64,000 nucleotides of DNA from Dyadobacter chenwenxiniae (GCF_022869785.1 NZ_CP094997.1:2976001-3040000); one strand, 5' to 3'; counted from the first letter of the stretch, positions 53,346 through 62,778 are shown. Notes: generated from the sequence alone by a model not told the origin. Translations and numbers: made by a program.

Positions 53346-55130
53346 ATGGAACATCCGTACTTGCGACAAAGAAAGTTAGCAATTATCAATTACGACCAAT
53401 ATACCGATCCTGAGATCAGGGCTTTATTGGTTGAGATGTTAGTCGGTTTCGAATACACGGTTTTTGAAGAAGTAGATCTCCAATCGTTACAAGAATCACC
53501 ATTTAGAGAGTCCCCCTTTGATAGTTTTCTGCTTATTATAGATCTTTTAAATCCTAGTTATCTTTTCGACAACCCCAAGCTAGCGGCTCTTTTTAGTGAT
53601 CGTCGCTCCATCTGGATTAAAGAAATAATCTATGTGGGAGTTCAAATTCCGCATTATAGACAATTTTCTTCTGGACTAACCCCGAACTCTGCATTTGGCA
53701 CCTATTTAACCATTGGCACTCCGTATGAGCTTGAAGGAGTTCTCAAACATGTTTCTTTTGAACTCGGGAAGGCCTGGAGGGCCGTCCCTGAACGGTTTGA
53801 GTCTGTACCAAATTTTCTCTATTTCGCGCATAAAAACGGTTTGCTTCGAACCGCGAAACTCCATCGATGGGGAACACCTGAACTAGGGACTGTTAGCTAC
53901 TACCTAGAGCTCATTAGACTATTAGAATCAGACAATGAACGATTCTCCGCTCAAAAGGCGCCAATAAACCAGGACTTCGCACCCAACGTTCTCCAAGAAG
54001 AGTCACCGAAGACTCGATCTGAAATCAACTATGAATCATTTGAGCAATCAAATTCCCCAGAACCGCCGTCCCCCAATTTCAAACCTAAATCCCCGAGTTG
54101 GCAATTAACGTGGCCCAAATTTTTCAAAAAAGATGACGGAAGCTTTGAATACAAAGTATGGTATGGAACCAATAGGAGTGAGCGGATTGAACAACCCTCA
54201 GAATACACAACGTTATACGCAGATGAAATAGACTCAATTGTTCATTTTGGGACATGTACAGTATTCGTTCCTAAGTCCCATAAGATTGGATCAACAGGCT
54301 CGCCGTGGTGGAAGAGATTGATTACACTAACAGACGATCGCTTGAAGCTATTGACGACAAGAGAAGTAAGTAGCAAGAAGTTTGTGAAAGATCTTAAAAA
54401 GGCATGCGAAAAACTAGCGGACGATGCCAAAGCTGGGGTAATTTTTATCCATGGATACAATGTTAGCTTCGAGGAAGCGGCGATTCGAGCAGCACAGTTA
54501 GGGGTAGACCTTCAAATAAAAGGGCCGATGGCATTTTTTAGCTGGCCATCTAAGGGAGATTTTCTCGATTATCTAGCTGACGGGGCCACAATTGAGGCTT
54601 GTGAAGACCAAATAAATGAGTTTATAAATATTTTTGCATCAAAGTCCGGATTAACCACAGTTCATATTATTGCACATAGCATGGGTAATCGGCCACTGCT
54701 ACGTATAATTAACCAAATAATTGCTAATGCAGAAAAACATCCACATGTCAGCTTTGGCCATTTTATCCTGGCGGCGCCGGATGTTGACGCCCGAGTTTTT
54801 GCACAATTAGCCAAAGAATATAAAAAAGTAGCAAAGCATACGACACTGTATATATCTGACAAGGACAGGGCTCTCTCCGCCTCCGGATATCTCACTCAAT
54901 TCCCCCGCGCTGGATTTGCCCCGCCCATTACTGTTGTTCCGGATATTGACACGATTTTTGCTGGCGACATTGACATGTCATTGCTCGGCCATGGCTATGT
55001 GGCAGAAGCCCGAGAAGTGTTAACAGATATCCATTCACTAATTCATCATAATACTCCTGCAAATGCACGTATGGGCTTATATTGGGTCGACCTTAAGCCC
55101 GGAGAAGGCTACTGGACAATTGCAAAATGA
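53346..55130 (+). CDS. Cargo protein: unknown N-terminal domain fused to DUF900 alpha/beta hydrolase
   Basis: 594 residues from ATG 53346. Residues 1-150 alternate strand and helix (KLAIINYDQYTDPEIRALLV, DSFLLIIDLLNPSYLF, IIYVGVQIPHY), suggesting a Rossmann-like sensor, and residues 210-265 are a low-complexity linker. The DUF900 hydrolase begins near YKVWYGTNR, with oxyanion region GVIFIHGYNVSFEE, nucleophile Ser445 in IIAHSMGNR, acid in LAAPDVDA and a late histidine in LLGHGY. Last gene before attR, a classic cargo position. Role unknown; a stress or defence effector is possible. Confidence 0.75.
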   Translation: MEHPYLRQRKLAIINYDQYTDPEIRALLVEMLVGFEYTVFEEVDLQSLQESPFRESPFDSFLLIIDLLNPSYLFDNPKLAALFSDRRSIWIKEIIYVGVQIPHYRQFSSGLTPNSAFGTYLTIGTPYELEGVLKHVSFELGKAWRAVPERFESVPNFLYFAHKNGLLRTAKLHRWGTPELGTVSYYLELIRLLESDNERFSAQKAPINQDFAPNVLQEESPKTRSEINYESFEQSNSPEPPSPNFKPKSPSWQLTWPKFFKKDDGSFEYKVWYGTNRSERIEQPSEYTTLYADEIDSIVHFGTCTVFVPKSHKIGSTGSPWWKRLITLTDDRLKLLTTREVSSKKFVKDLKKACEKLADDAKAGVIFIHGYNVSFEEAAIRAAQLGVDLQIKGPMAFFSWPSKGDFLDYLADGATIEACEDQINEFINIFASKSGLTTVHIIAHSMGNRPLLRIINQIIANAEKHPHVSFGHFILAAPDVDARVFAQLAKEYKKVAKHTTLYISDKDRALSASGYLTQFPRAGFAPPITVVPDIDTIFAGDIDMSLLGHGYVAEAREVLTDIHSLIHHNTPANARMGLYWVDLKPGEGYWTIAK

Positions 55131-55204
55131 TTGGCGTGAATGTTAGGAGTAGAGGAATATATGTGTTGAAATTCTGTTATATTGCCAAATAAGACAGATA
55201 GGTA

Positions 55205-55228
55205 ATCACTGTGAATTTCATTGTGAAT
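55205..55228. promoter_or_regulatory. Candidate integrase arm-type site, right
   Basis: Direct 24-bp counterpart of 13753-13776 with two mismatches. 61 bp inside the right core. Contains the same doubled TGTGAAT units. Confidence 0.6.
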
Positions 55229-55289
55229 CTTTCTCATCAACACACAAAAATGCCCTTATGAAACAGTCAGGGGCAATTTATCATTAAAA

Positions 55290-55310
55290 ATGAATTACCT
55301 CGACGAATTC
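55290..55310. repeat. attR core, 21-bp direct repeat
   Basis: Second copy of the core. It supplies codons 1-7 (MNYLDEF) of the FUSC gene, so the host reading frame is intact after integration. Confidence 0.9.
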
Positions 55311-57527
55311 AAAAAATTTATTTCCAGTCATTACCTTTCGACAGGCGTACGATTAACCCTGGGCGCGGTTGTTCCGAGCCTTATATTTCAGCATTACGGG
55401 ATCCTGGGTGATATGATTGCATTTCCGCTTGGCACATTGCTCATCGGCGGAACGGACAATCCCGGACCTTACCATAGAAGACGCAATTCCTTGCTCATTG
55501 CCATTGCAACGTGTTTTATAGTCGCTTGCATCACCGGTTTTCTCCGGCACATTCACTTCGTCATTTTTCTTGAAATCATCATTTTCGGGATGTTTTTTTC
55601 GCTCGTCGGGGTGTATGGAAACCGTGTAAACAGCATCGGGCTTATCGCCCTCTTGGTCTTTGTGTTCAACATTGACGACCATCTTAGCGGCGACCTGGTG
55701 TTACGAACGGCTGCGATATTCGCGGCCGGCGGGATCTGGTATTTTGCCCTTTTCATGATTCTGCAAAAATTATTGCCATATAAGCTCATACAGCAGCTTT
55801 TGGGGGAAAACTTTGTGGAGCTCGGCAAGCTTCTCTGGATTAAGGCGAGATATTATTTTGCCGACCCCGACTATGATGATCTTTTTAACAGGATGGTACA
55901 TCAGCAGGTTATCCTTCGGGAAAACCACGAAAACCTCCGCGAAATACTTTTTAAGACACGGGAAATTGTTACAGAATCCACGAACAAAAGCCGTGTGCTC
56001 ATGCTGATGTTCCTGGATAGCATTGACCTGTTTGAAAGGATACTCAACTCTCAGCAAAACTATACTAACCTGCACAGAGCCTTTGACCATACCAAAGTTT
56101 TAAGGCTCTTTGGCACATACATTACCTGGTTATCCGCTGAAATACAACAGATCGGCCTGGCCGTACAAAGCGGATTCCCCTCCCATCCCAAGCACGACCT
56201 GGATGAAGCATTCAACAAATGTCAGCGGGCTTTTGAAACCATGCGTGAGCAGAAAATGACGCATGATAATATGGAAGATTTTATCATGCTGCGTCAGATC
56301 CTGAACAGTTTACAGGATATTACCGAACGGATTAAGAAGCTGCATCGCGCAACGACCTATGACGCGGAGGTAAGCAAAGGATACAAATTGAATGTTGAGG
56401 CAGAGAATTTTATTCCAAAACAGGAATATCATCCGCGTATCCTGCTGGACAATCTTTCACTAAAATCCAGTCATTTCAGGCATGCGGTGCGGGTGACGAT
56501 CGGGCTGCTGCTTGGTTATATAACGTCTTTATTTTTGGAAGTCGGCCATGGTTACTGGATTCTGTTAACCATTGTTGTGATCCTGAAACCGGCTTTCAGC
56601 ATTACGAAGCAACGGAATGTGCAGCGGATCGGCGGGACGCTTGTAGGTGTGTTCTCTGGTTTTATGCTACTGTATTTGACCAAGGACGGCACGGCGCTTT
56701 TCATGGTCATGTTACTGGCTATGATCCTGGCTTACAGCTTTTTAAAGACCAATTATTTTATTGCATCCACAAGCATCACTTTATATGTCATCCTGTCTTT
56801 CAACTTTCTGAACCCACAGCAGATTACAGAAGTTTTGCAGGACCGGGTTGTAGATACGGTCGTCGGATCGATTATCGCATACTTGATTTCCTCCTACGTC
56901 CTGCCCGTATGGGAGCATACACAAATTAACCAGTATATCCGGGATGCACTGAATGCTAACCGTAAATATTTTGACGTTGTAGCCGCCAAGTTCACAGGAA
57001 AAGACTTGGATATCAACGAATTGAAAGTATTACGGAAGGATGCGATCATCGCGATGGCGAACTTGTCCGATAACTTTCAAAAAATGCTTTCGGAGCCGAA
57101 ACGACAGCAGTTGAATATGGAAGAATATCACCAGTTCGTGGCGACGAGCCATATGCTGACCTCGTATATTGCCTCGCTTTCCACATATGCACAGACGCTG
57201 GAATATTCGGAGTTTTCTGTTGAATTCGAAGTGATGATCCGGCAAATCGACCGGCAGATTAAGGCCGCTACGGACATTATTGAAGGGAAGTTGGAAAACA
57301 GCTTCGAAATTGCCCGCGAATCGCTGCCCCAGAACATGAAACTAGTGGAGCTCTTGGCCAAACGGAAAAAGGAAATTAAAGAATTGGGCATCGAGAAAGC
57401 AGATCAATCGCCAGCGCGTAAGATGTTGTCCGACCTGAAAACGATCAACGGACTTTTCGAACTCATCAGCACGATAACCATAGACGAGATCAAGATTTTG
57501 CAAAAAATAAAAACAGTAAAAACCTAA
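55290..57527 (+). CDS. FUSC-family (YccS-like) inner membrane protein, prophage insertion target
   Basis: 745 residues with the duplicated FUSC layout: a first membrane block (about residues 15-165, five or six helices, LTLGAVVPSLIFQHYG), a cytoplasmic helical domain (170-380), a second membrane block (about 390-545, starting HAVRVTIGLLLGYITSLFLE) and a helical C-terminal domain. YccS/YhfK relatives are thought to export aromatic acids. Its ATG and first seven codons lie in the attachment core. Its original upstream region is at 13426-13610; it now depends on sequence from the prophage right end. Confidence 0.87.
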   Translation: MNYLDEFKKFISSHYLSTGVRLTLGAVVPSLIFQHYGILGDMIAFPLGTLLIGGTDNPGPYHRRRNSLLIAIATCFIVACITGFLRHIHFVIFLEIIIFGMFFSLVGVYGNRVNSIGLIALLVFVFNIDDHLSGDLVLRTAAIFAAGGIWYFALFMILQKLLPYKLIQQLLGENFVELGKLLWIKARYYFADPDYDDLFNRMVHQQVILRENHENLREILFKTREIVTESTNKSRVLMLMFLDSIDLFERILNSQQNYTNLHRAFDHTKVLRLFGTYITWLSAEIQQIGLAVQSGFPSHPKHDLDEAFNKCQRAFETMREQKMTHDNMEDFIMLRQILNSLQDITERIKKLHRATTYDAEVSKGYKLNVEAENFIPKQEYHPRILLDNLSLKSSHFRHAVRVTIGLLLGYITSLFLEVGHGYWILLTIVVILKPAFSITKQRNVQRIGGTLVGVFSGFMLLYLTKDGTALFMVMLLAMILAYSFLKTNYFIASTSITLYVILSFNFLNPQQITEVLQDRVVDTVVGSIIAYLISSYVLPVWEHTQINQYIRDALNANRKYFDVVAAKFTGKDLDINELKVLRKDAIIAMANLSDNFQKMLSEPKRQQLNMEEYHQFVATSHMLTSYIASLSTYAQTLEYSEFSVEFEVMIRQIDRQIKAATDIIEGKLENSFEIARESLPQNMKLVELLAKRKKEIKELGIEKADQSPARKMLSDLKTINGLFELISTITIDEIKILQKIKTVKT

Positions 57528-57537
57528 CATTTATAGC

Positions 57538-58612
57538 ATGTCATCCCGATTATTCACTCCGCTCACGATAAAAAGCATCACATTTTAAAAACAGGATTGT
57601 GGTATCCCCTATGTGCCAGTATTCCTCTGAGGACGGATTTGCCAATGACTGGCACCTGGTTCACCTGGGTAGCCGGGCAGTAGGCGGCGCGGCCTTGCTC
57701 ATTGCAGAAGCCACCGCGGTTTCACCCGAAGCCCGGATTTCGCCTGAGGACTTGGGAATCTGGAAAGATGAACATATTGAAAAACTCATACAAATTACCA
57801 CATTCATTGCTGCCCAAGGCGCTGTTCCTGGCATACAGCTCGGACACGCAGGCCGGAAAGCGAGCACATATCCTGCCTGGAAGGGCCGCGGACAAGTGCC
57901 TGTGAGTGAAGGCGGATGGCAGCCGTTAAGCGCATCGGACATCCCATTTCACGAAAAAGAACTCGCACCCCTGGCGCTTGACATGGCAGGAATCCAGAAA
58001 GTGATCTCCGATTTTTCGGATGCGGCCAAACGTGCATTAGAAGCCGGTTATAAGGTTATTGAAATCCATGCTGCTCACGGCTATCTCATTCACCAATTCA
58101 TGTCACCGCTCAGCAATGTACGCACGGACGAATACGGCGGCAGCTTCGAAAACCGGGTACGCTTGCTGATCCAGGTCGTTGACGCCATTCAGAAAGTGTG
58201 GCCAGCGGATCTGCCATTGCTTGTGCGCATATCGGCAACCGACTGGGCCGAAAATGGCTGGGACGAAAATCAGTCTGTTGAATTGGTTAAGATACTTAAA
58301 GCCAAAGGCGTAGACCTGATCGATGTTTCGAGCGGTGGGCTGGCAGCTCACCAGAAAATTACAGTCGGTCCATCGTATCAGGTCCCTTTTTCTGCCAAAA
58401 TTAAAAAGGAGACCGACTCATTGACCGGCGCAGTAGGCATGATTACAGAAGCGAAACAAGCAGAGGAAATTTTGCAAAACGACGAAGCGGATCTCATTAT
58501 TATGGCCAGGGAATTGCTCCGCGATCCCTATTTCCCCCTACATGCGGCACACGAACTTGGTGACGACATTTCGTGGCCAATCCAATATGACCGCGCAAAG
58601 CCTTCACATTGA
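57538..58612 (+). pseudogene. NADH:flavin oxidoreductase / old yellow enzyme, frameshifted near its start
   Basis: From ATG 57538 the frame reads SSRLFTPLTIKSITF and hits TAA at 57586. Removing one T from the TTTT at 57583-57586 gives FKNRIVVSPMCQYSSEDG, the normal continuation. The rest (to 58612, 337 residues from GTG 57599) is complete: HLVHLGSRAVGG, IQLGHAGRKAS, EIHAAHGYLIHQFMSP and the GG.ITE..QAEEIL FMN-phosphate region. YqjM/NamA-like enoate reductases have this pattern. Either a real one-base frameshift or a sequence error; the short version would lack the first strand of the barrel. Confidence 0.75.
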
Positions 58613-58634
58613 TTGCCGGCAAGTGATACGCATA

Positions 58635-58674
58635 CATATCACCAGGTTTCGCCCGATGCGGTCCTGGTGATATG
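58635..58674 (+). terminator. Stem-loop after the oxidoreductase gene
   Basis: Perfect 12-bp arms CATATCACCAGG (58635-58646) and CCTGGTGATATG (58663-58674) with a 16-base loop. Followed by AATTTG, not a long T run, so its efficiency is uncertain. Confidence 0.6.
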
Positions 58675-58680
58675 AATTTG

Positions 58681-58688
58681 TATCTTTG
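58681..58688 (+). promoter_or_regulatory. Promoter -7 box of the DMT exporter gene
   Basis: TATCTTTG matches TAnnTTTG. The upstream -33 element is not clear and overlaps the stem-loop. It rules against translation starting at the TTG at 58686 and favours ATG 58707. Confidence 0.45.
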
Positions 58689-58706
58689 CCTGAATTTATT
58701 TTAGCC

Positions 58707-59579
58707 ATGTTGAATCCTCGAATCGCCCTTCTGATTGGGCTTTTTTGTATCAGTATTTTTCCAGTTTTGGTAAAATGGGCACCGGTTTCAGGAATTACCT
58801 CTGCGTTTTACAGGATGTTTTTCGGGGTGCTGTTTTTGCTTCCCTTGGTTATTTTGAAGCGCAAATTTACTTGGCCCGATAAAGCATTATGGATTCCGAT
58901 TATCGTTTGCGGAATCATTTTTGCCACGGATATTGCCGTTTGGAACCTCTCCATTCGCTATTCCAATGCCACACAAGCCACCCTGCTGACCAACCTGGCT
59001 CCTGCCTGGGTGGGGATCGGATCTTTCTTTTTTTTGAGTGATAAACCGAAAGCCAGTTTCTGGATCGGGACAAGTATTGCTGTTGCAGGCATGGTGGTTC
59101 TGATCGGGCCTGAGGCGTTTCTGGAAATGAAACTGGACCGGGGCTTCGCACTGGCAGTGCTGTCCGGAATGCTGTATGCCACCTATATGCTCATCAGCAA
59201 ATCCATTTTGAACCGCTTGAACATTATGAGTTTCATGACAATCAGCATGGCAGTTTCCAGCGTTTACCTGTTCACGATCTGCCTCGTTTTCGGTGAGCCG
59301 CTTTGGAATTTTACGCCGGTTGTCTGGGGCGTCTTTGTCATTCAAGGGTTGATTTGTCAATTAATAGGTTGGCTGGCAATCACTTATGCAGTCAAGAAAA
59401 TGGATGCGCAACGCGTATCACTCGCTCTTTTGAGCCAGGCAGTTGTAACGGGCGTGCTGGCCTGGGCGCTAATTGACGAAAAGATAACCTGGCAGATGAT
59501 CATTGGCGGGATTATCATCCTCAGCGGCATTGCCATCACTTTTCAACGGTCCTACAGTCGCGCTGCAAAGAACACGTAA
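58707..59579 (+). CDS. EamA-family (DMT superfamily) transporter
   Basis: 290 residues, ten predicted membrane helices in two EamA repeats (about 5-135 and 145-285). Repeats show AFYRMFFGVLFLLPLVI, NATQATLLTNLAPAWVGIGS in the first and LALLSQAVVTGVLAWALIDE in the second. Family members export amino acids, nucleosides or other metabolites through the inner membrane. Substrate unknown. The 3' end overlaps the next, convergent gene by 28 bp. Confidence 0.88.
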   Translation: MLNPRIALLIGLFCISIFPVLVKWAPVSGITSAFYRMFFGVLFLLPLVILKRKFTWPDKALWIPIIVCGIIFATDIAVWNLSIRYSNATQATLLTNLAPAWVGIGSFFFLSDKPKASFWIGTSIAVAGMVVLIGPEAFLEMKLDRGFALAVLSGMLYATYMLISKSILNRLNIMSFMTISMAVSSVYLFTICLVFGEPLWNFTPVVWGVFVIQGLICQLIGWLAITYAVKKMDAQRVSLALLSQAVVTGVLAWALIDEKITWQMIIGGIIILSGIAITFQRSYSRAAKNT

Positions 59580-60037
59580 GCCCACACAGCCGTAAGCGCA
59601 AACACAAAATGGGCCAGAAACAGTGTCAGCAGATAAGATTTCAGATCAACATCGGGGGGAAAAGGATGCACGGCAAAGAACGTGAACCAGAATATTACAG
59701 CCAAAACGCCACTTGCAAAACCGAGAATCAGCCCGTTCACAAAATCAGGCTGCCCTACTCCTAAAAACCAAAGGATATGGTAGCAGAAAACAAAGGCGAT
59801 CCCGACGAGATAATGCGCCACCACCCCTGTAAAAATTGCCGTCTTACGCTCTGATAAACCGCGGTCTTCGGTGGTCTGACAAGTAATCATTGTGCCTAAA
59901 ATCTTGGTCACTTTCATCACCTTGTCGGTAATAAAAGTCATGGCATACATAAACAGTGTCATTACCGCTGTTCCGATGATTCCGGACGCAGCGATAACTG
60001 CAAGCCATTCGGCATTGGGTAGTATTCGATCAATCAT
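59552..60037 (-). CDS. Small four-helix membrane protein, 161 aa
   Basis: Four hydrophobic spans, at about 12-34, 68-88, 98-122 and 135-158, with HPFPPDVDLKSYLLTLFLAH between the last two. Looks like an uncharacterised inner membrane protein. No transporter signature. It faces the EamA gene tail-to-tail and lies 54 bp downstream of the kinase gene's stop, so it may not share its transcript. Confidence 0.65.
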   Translation of the reverse strand: MIDRILPNAEWLAVIAASGIIGTAVMTLFMYAMTFITDKVMKVTKILGTMITCQTTEDRGLSERKTAIFTGVVAHYLVGIAFVFCYHILWFLGVGQPDFVNGLILGFASGVLAVIFWFTFFAVHPFPPDVDLKSYLLTLFLAHFVFALTAVWAYVFFAARL

Positions 60038-60091
60038 GGTGGCTATAATTTCGTCTTACAACTTTGCGCTATAAGAATTATACCACCTCAA

Positions 60092-62149
60092 TCAAACGGG
60101 CAAATAAATGATAAAAGTAGAGCCAATTCCCGGCTTTCCGATCGCATCAATGAGACCTTTGTGGTTTTCAACAATTTTTTTACAAATTGCCAAACCGATG
60201 CCGGTTCCCTCATACGCACTGCGGTTGTGCAGGCGCTGGAACACCTGAAAAATCCGGTCCTTAAACTGCGGATCAAAGCCGATGCCATTGTCGGAGAATG
60301 ATAAATATTGATAGGTCAAATGTGCGTCTGCGCCGTTTAATGAAATCAGCTCGCCCGATATCAATCCCGAGCGGATTGTTATAACTGGTGTTGTATCCGC
60401 CTTGGTAAACTTGATCGCATTCGCAATCAGGTTAGTAAAAAGCTGTTCGAACTGATATTCGATAATGTTCCACACTGGCAGCTCATCACTCACAATCCGG
60501 GCATTGGTTTGCAGGATCATGTCACCGAGCTGTTCCCGAACATTATGTAAAACAATGTTCAAATCTGTCTTTTCAAAATGTTTTTCGACTGCATTAGCAC
60601 GTGAGAAAGCGAGCAAATCCACAATAAGTTGTTGCATACGCGTGGAGGAAGCCTGCATACGCCTGAAATAATCCTTACCGCGATCCGAAAGATTATCATT
60701 TTCAGTTTCCAGTATCCTTGTTGCAAACGTCTGGATCTTTCGCAATGGCTCCTGAAGGTCATGGCTTGCCACATATGCAAATTGTGCAAGCTCCATATTG
60801 GTTTTGACCAGTTCGCTGTTGACAATAGTCAGTTCTTTTATTCGGAGCTGGACCTGCGATTCCAGCTCATCAGCTAATGTCCTGTATTTATCCTCACTGA
60901 TTTTTAATGCAAGCTCATCCTCTTTACGATCGGTAATGTCCATCATTGTGCCCAGCATTCGGTGCGGGCGGCGATTCTCGTCATACAGGATTTTCCCCTG
61001 CGTCCGGATCCAGTGGACAGAATTATCAGGATGAATGATGCGTGCTTCGTAGTAATAAGTGCCGGTCTGCAATGCTATTTCAAAAGCCTTTTCTACAACC
61101 GCTTTTCTATCCTCAGGATGGACCATATCACGCATTTGCTGATGCGTGAGCAGCTTGGTTTCTTCAAATCCAAAAATGGTGGCCAGACGACCTGAATAAA
61201 TAATGTGCCGTGTTTTCAGGTCAAGATCCCAGGTTGCCAGCTGCGTTCCGTCGGTTGCCAGGGATAATCTTTCCGCAGCCTCCGAAATTTGCCTGCGAAA
61301 TGTCACTTTATCCGTTACATCATTCAGGGAGATCATGATGCCGGAAACCTCGTCGTCAGTTTCAAATATAGGCGCGTATTGGAAATCCACATAATGCTCT
61401 TTCAGCCCATCGCTTCCGTTAATGAAGATAGAAGCTTCCGTGTCCCGATATAATTTGCCAGTTTGGTAGGCATCCCGGAGGATTTTTCCCAAATTCTGAT
61501 CTTCAAGCTCAGGAAAAACATCAAACAGGCGCTGCCCGACCACTTCATACAATTCCCTGCCCCACAAATTTTTCAGCATACTTTCGTTGGCAATGCTGAT
61601 CACAAATTCGGGCCCTTTCAATATCGCTTTTGCGAATTGCGATTGCGTAACCAGGGTCCGGAACTGGTTTTCGCTGCGTTCAAGGCGTTGCTTGGCCAGC
61701 ACTTGCTGCGTTACTTCCGTCGCAACCACGAAGATTCCGGAGATCTCTCCGGAATCTTCAATGAGGGGTTGATATACAAAATTGAAATAGCAATGTTCAG
61801 GGTTTCCGGAACGCCTGATAATTACCTCAAACTCATTGCCATTATAGGGAATTGCCGTTTCCAGCACCCGGTTCAGAACGTCCTCGATGGAGCCCCTGGC
61901 TTCGGGAAGGGACTCAAACAGCGGCTTATTTACAAATTCATCCTCCCGCTTACCTACTATACTGAGATACGTATCATTGGCCATTTCTACAACAAAATCG
62001 GGTCCGCGCAGGATTGTGATTCCTACCGGTGCCTGTCTCATTGTATTTCTGAACTTGCTTTCGCTATCGTTTACACTGATTAGCGTATTATGAGAGTTTG
62101 TGTTGATAACACGCTTACCTGAATCCGTTTCCTGCTGTAAATTGTCCAC
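60092..62149 (-). CDS. Multi-PAS soluble sensor histidine kinase
   Basis: 685 residues, no membrane span. Three PAS units at about 32-150, 160-285 and 290-410 (the third with the PAS-fold-3 signature MVHPEDRKAVVEKA and WIRTQGKI). HisKA with phospho-acceptor His463 in YVASHDLQEPLRKI; HATPase with N box FTNLIANAIKF, FSDNGIGFDP and GTGIGLAICKKI. It probably senses a cytoplasmic cue and transfers phosphate to the single-domain regulator encoded 51 bp upstream. Confidence 0.92.
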   Translation of the reverse strand: MDNLQQETDSGKRVINTNSHNTLISVNDSESKFRNTMRQAPVGITILRGPDFVVEMANDTYLSIVGKREDEFVNKPLFESLPEARGSIEDVLNRVLETAIPYNGNEFEVIIRRSGNPEHCYFNFVYQPLIEDSGEISGIFVVATEVTQQVLAKQRLERSENQFRTLVTQSQFAKAILKGPEFVISIANESMLKNLWGRELYEVVGQRLFDVFPELEDQNLGKILRDAYQTGKLYRDTEASIFINGSDGLKEHYVDFQYAPIFETDDEVSGIMISLNDVTDKVTFRRQISEAAERLSLATDGTQLATWDLDLKTRHIIYSGRLATIFGFEETKLLTHQQMRDMVHPEDRKAVVEKAFEIALQTGTYYYEARIIHPDNSVHWIRTQGKILYDENRRPHRMLGTMMDITDRKEDELALKISEDKYRTLADELESQVQLRIKELTIVNSELVKTNMELAQFAYVASHDLQEPLRKIQTFATRILETENDNLSDRGKDYFRRMQASSTRMQQLIVDLLAFSRANAVEKHFEKTDLNIVLHNVREQLGDMILQTNARIVSDELPVWNIIEYQFEQLFTNLIANAIKFTKADTTPVITIRSGLISGELISLNGADAHLTYQYLSFSDNGIGFDPQFKDRIFQVFQRLHNRSAYEGTGIGLAICKKIVENHKGLIDAIGKPGIGSTFIIYLPV

Positions 62150-62200
62150 TAGCTTTCTGATGGAAGATACTTACAAATTTGGGAGGTGAACAATCCGAAA

Positions 62201-62650
62201 TTAATATTGGTAGTAAAAATTGCCTGCAACCGGCTTCCAGTTGTGCTTAGTCCAGTCTATATCCAGCATTTGCTTGATCACCTGCTTCAATTTGAGAAAA
62301 GACCCCGGTTTCCTGATGAAATAATTGGCACCTTGCGCATGCACCTTGCGTACCATTTCTTCCTGACCTGTCGTAGAAAAGATTACAACCGGAATCGCTT
62401 CCCAGGCTTTTGTGTTTCTGATCTGTTCCAAACATTCAAAACCATTTTTTCTTGGCATGTTCAGATCCAGAAAAATTACGTCTGGCGGCGGAGGAACGGT
62501 TGTCTCCATCAGATTAATCAGTTCAACGCCATCATTCGCCGTAATTAGCTCCGTTGATGTGCTCACCTCTCTCAATGCATCTTCGAACAGCATGCAGTCA
62601 TCCGCATCGTCGTCAGCAAGGAAAATTGACTTGTTTGGTTTTGCGCTCAT
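62201..62650 (-). CDS. Single-domain response regulator
   Basis: 149 residues, receiver domain only. Acidic pocket ADDDADD, phospho-acceptor Asp62 in VIFLDLNMPRKNG, switch Thr/Ser in VVIFSTTG and Lys in FIRKPG. No DNA-binding domain. Of the Rcp1-like type (long beta4-alpha4 region and AWEAIPVV), which relays phosphate from PAS or phytochrome kinases. Upstream of and co-oriented with the kinase, spacing 51 bp. Confidence 0.92.
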   Translation of the reverse strand: MSAKPNKSIFLADDDADDCMLFEDALREVSTSTELITANDGVELINLMETTVPPPPDVIFLDLNMPRKNGFECLEQIRNTKAWEAIPVVIFSTTGQEEMVRKVHAQGANYFIRKPGSFLKLKQVIKQMLDIDWTKHNWKPVAGNFYYQY

Positions 62651-62778
62651 AATCCGGTTTTAAATTCTCTAATTATCGTTTTTCACTGGCTTACAACAGA
62701 CTGGAAGAATTTTTCAATTATTTTAGCCAAATCACAATACAATTTAGAGAAAATTACCGTTTAATAAAATTTGCAGTA

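Larger units (their letters stand above)
13611..55310. mobile_element. Complete prophage, about 41.7 kb, HK97-head siphovirus type
   Basis: Bounded by an exact 21-bp direct repeat whose right copy is the first seven codons of a FUSC gene. Holds a tyrosine integrase at the left end, accessory genes, and a full leftward set of tail, head-tail connector, capsid, protease, portal, terminase, HNH, replication and regulatory genes, then a CI-like repressor and a cargo gene. All structural genes look intact. No endolysin or holin was recognised. The length is normal for a temperate siphovirus. Confidence 0.92.

Noticed and set aside
57702..57905. Rightward 67-residue frame within the oxidoreductase
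   Set aside because: Out-of-frame shadow of a well-conserved enzyme.
61463..62083. Rightward 206-residue frame
   Set aside because: Antisense to the histidine kinase, whose PAS domains account for the sequence.
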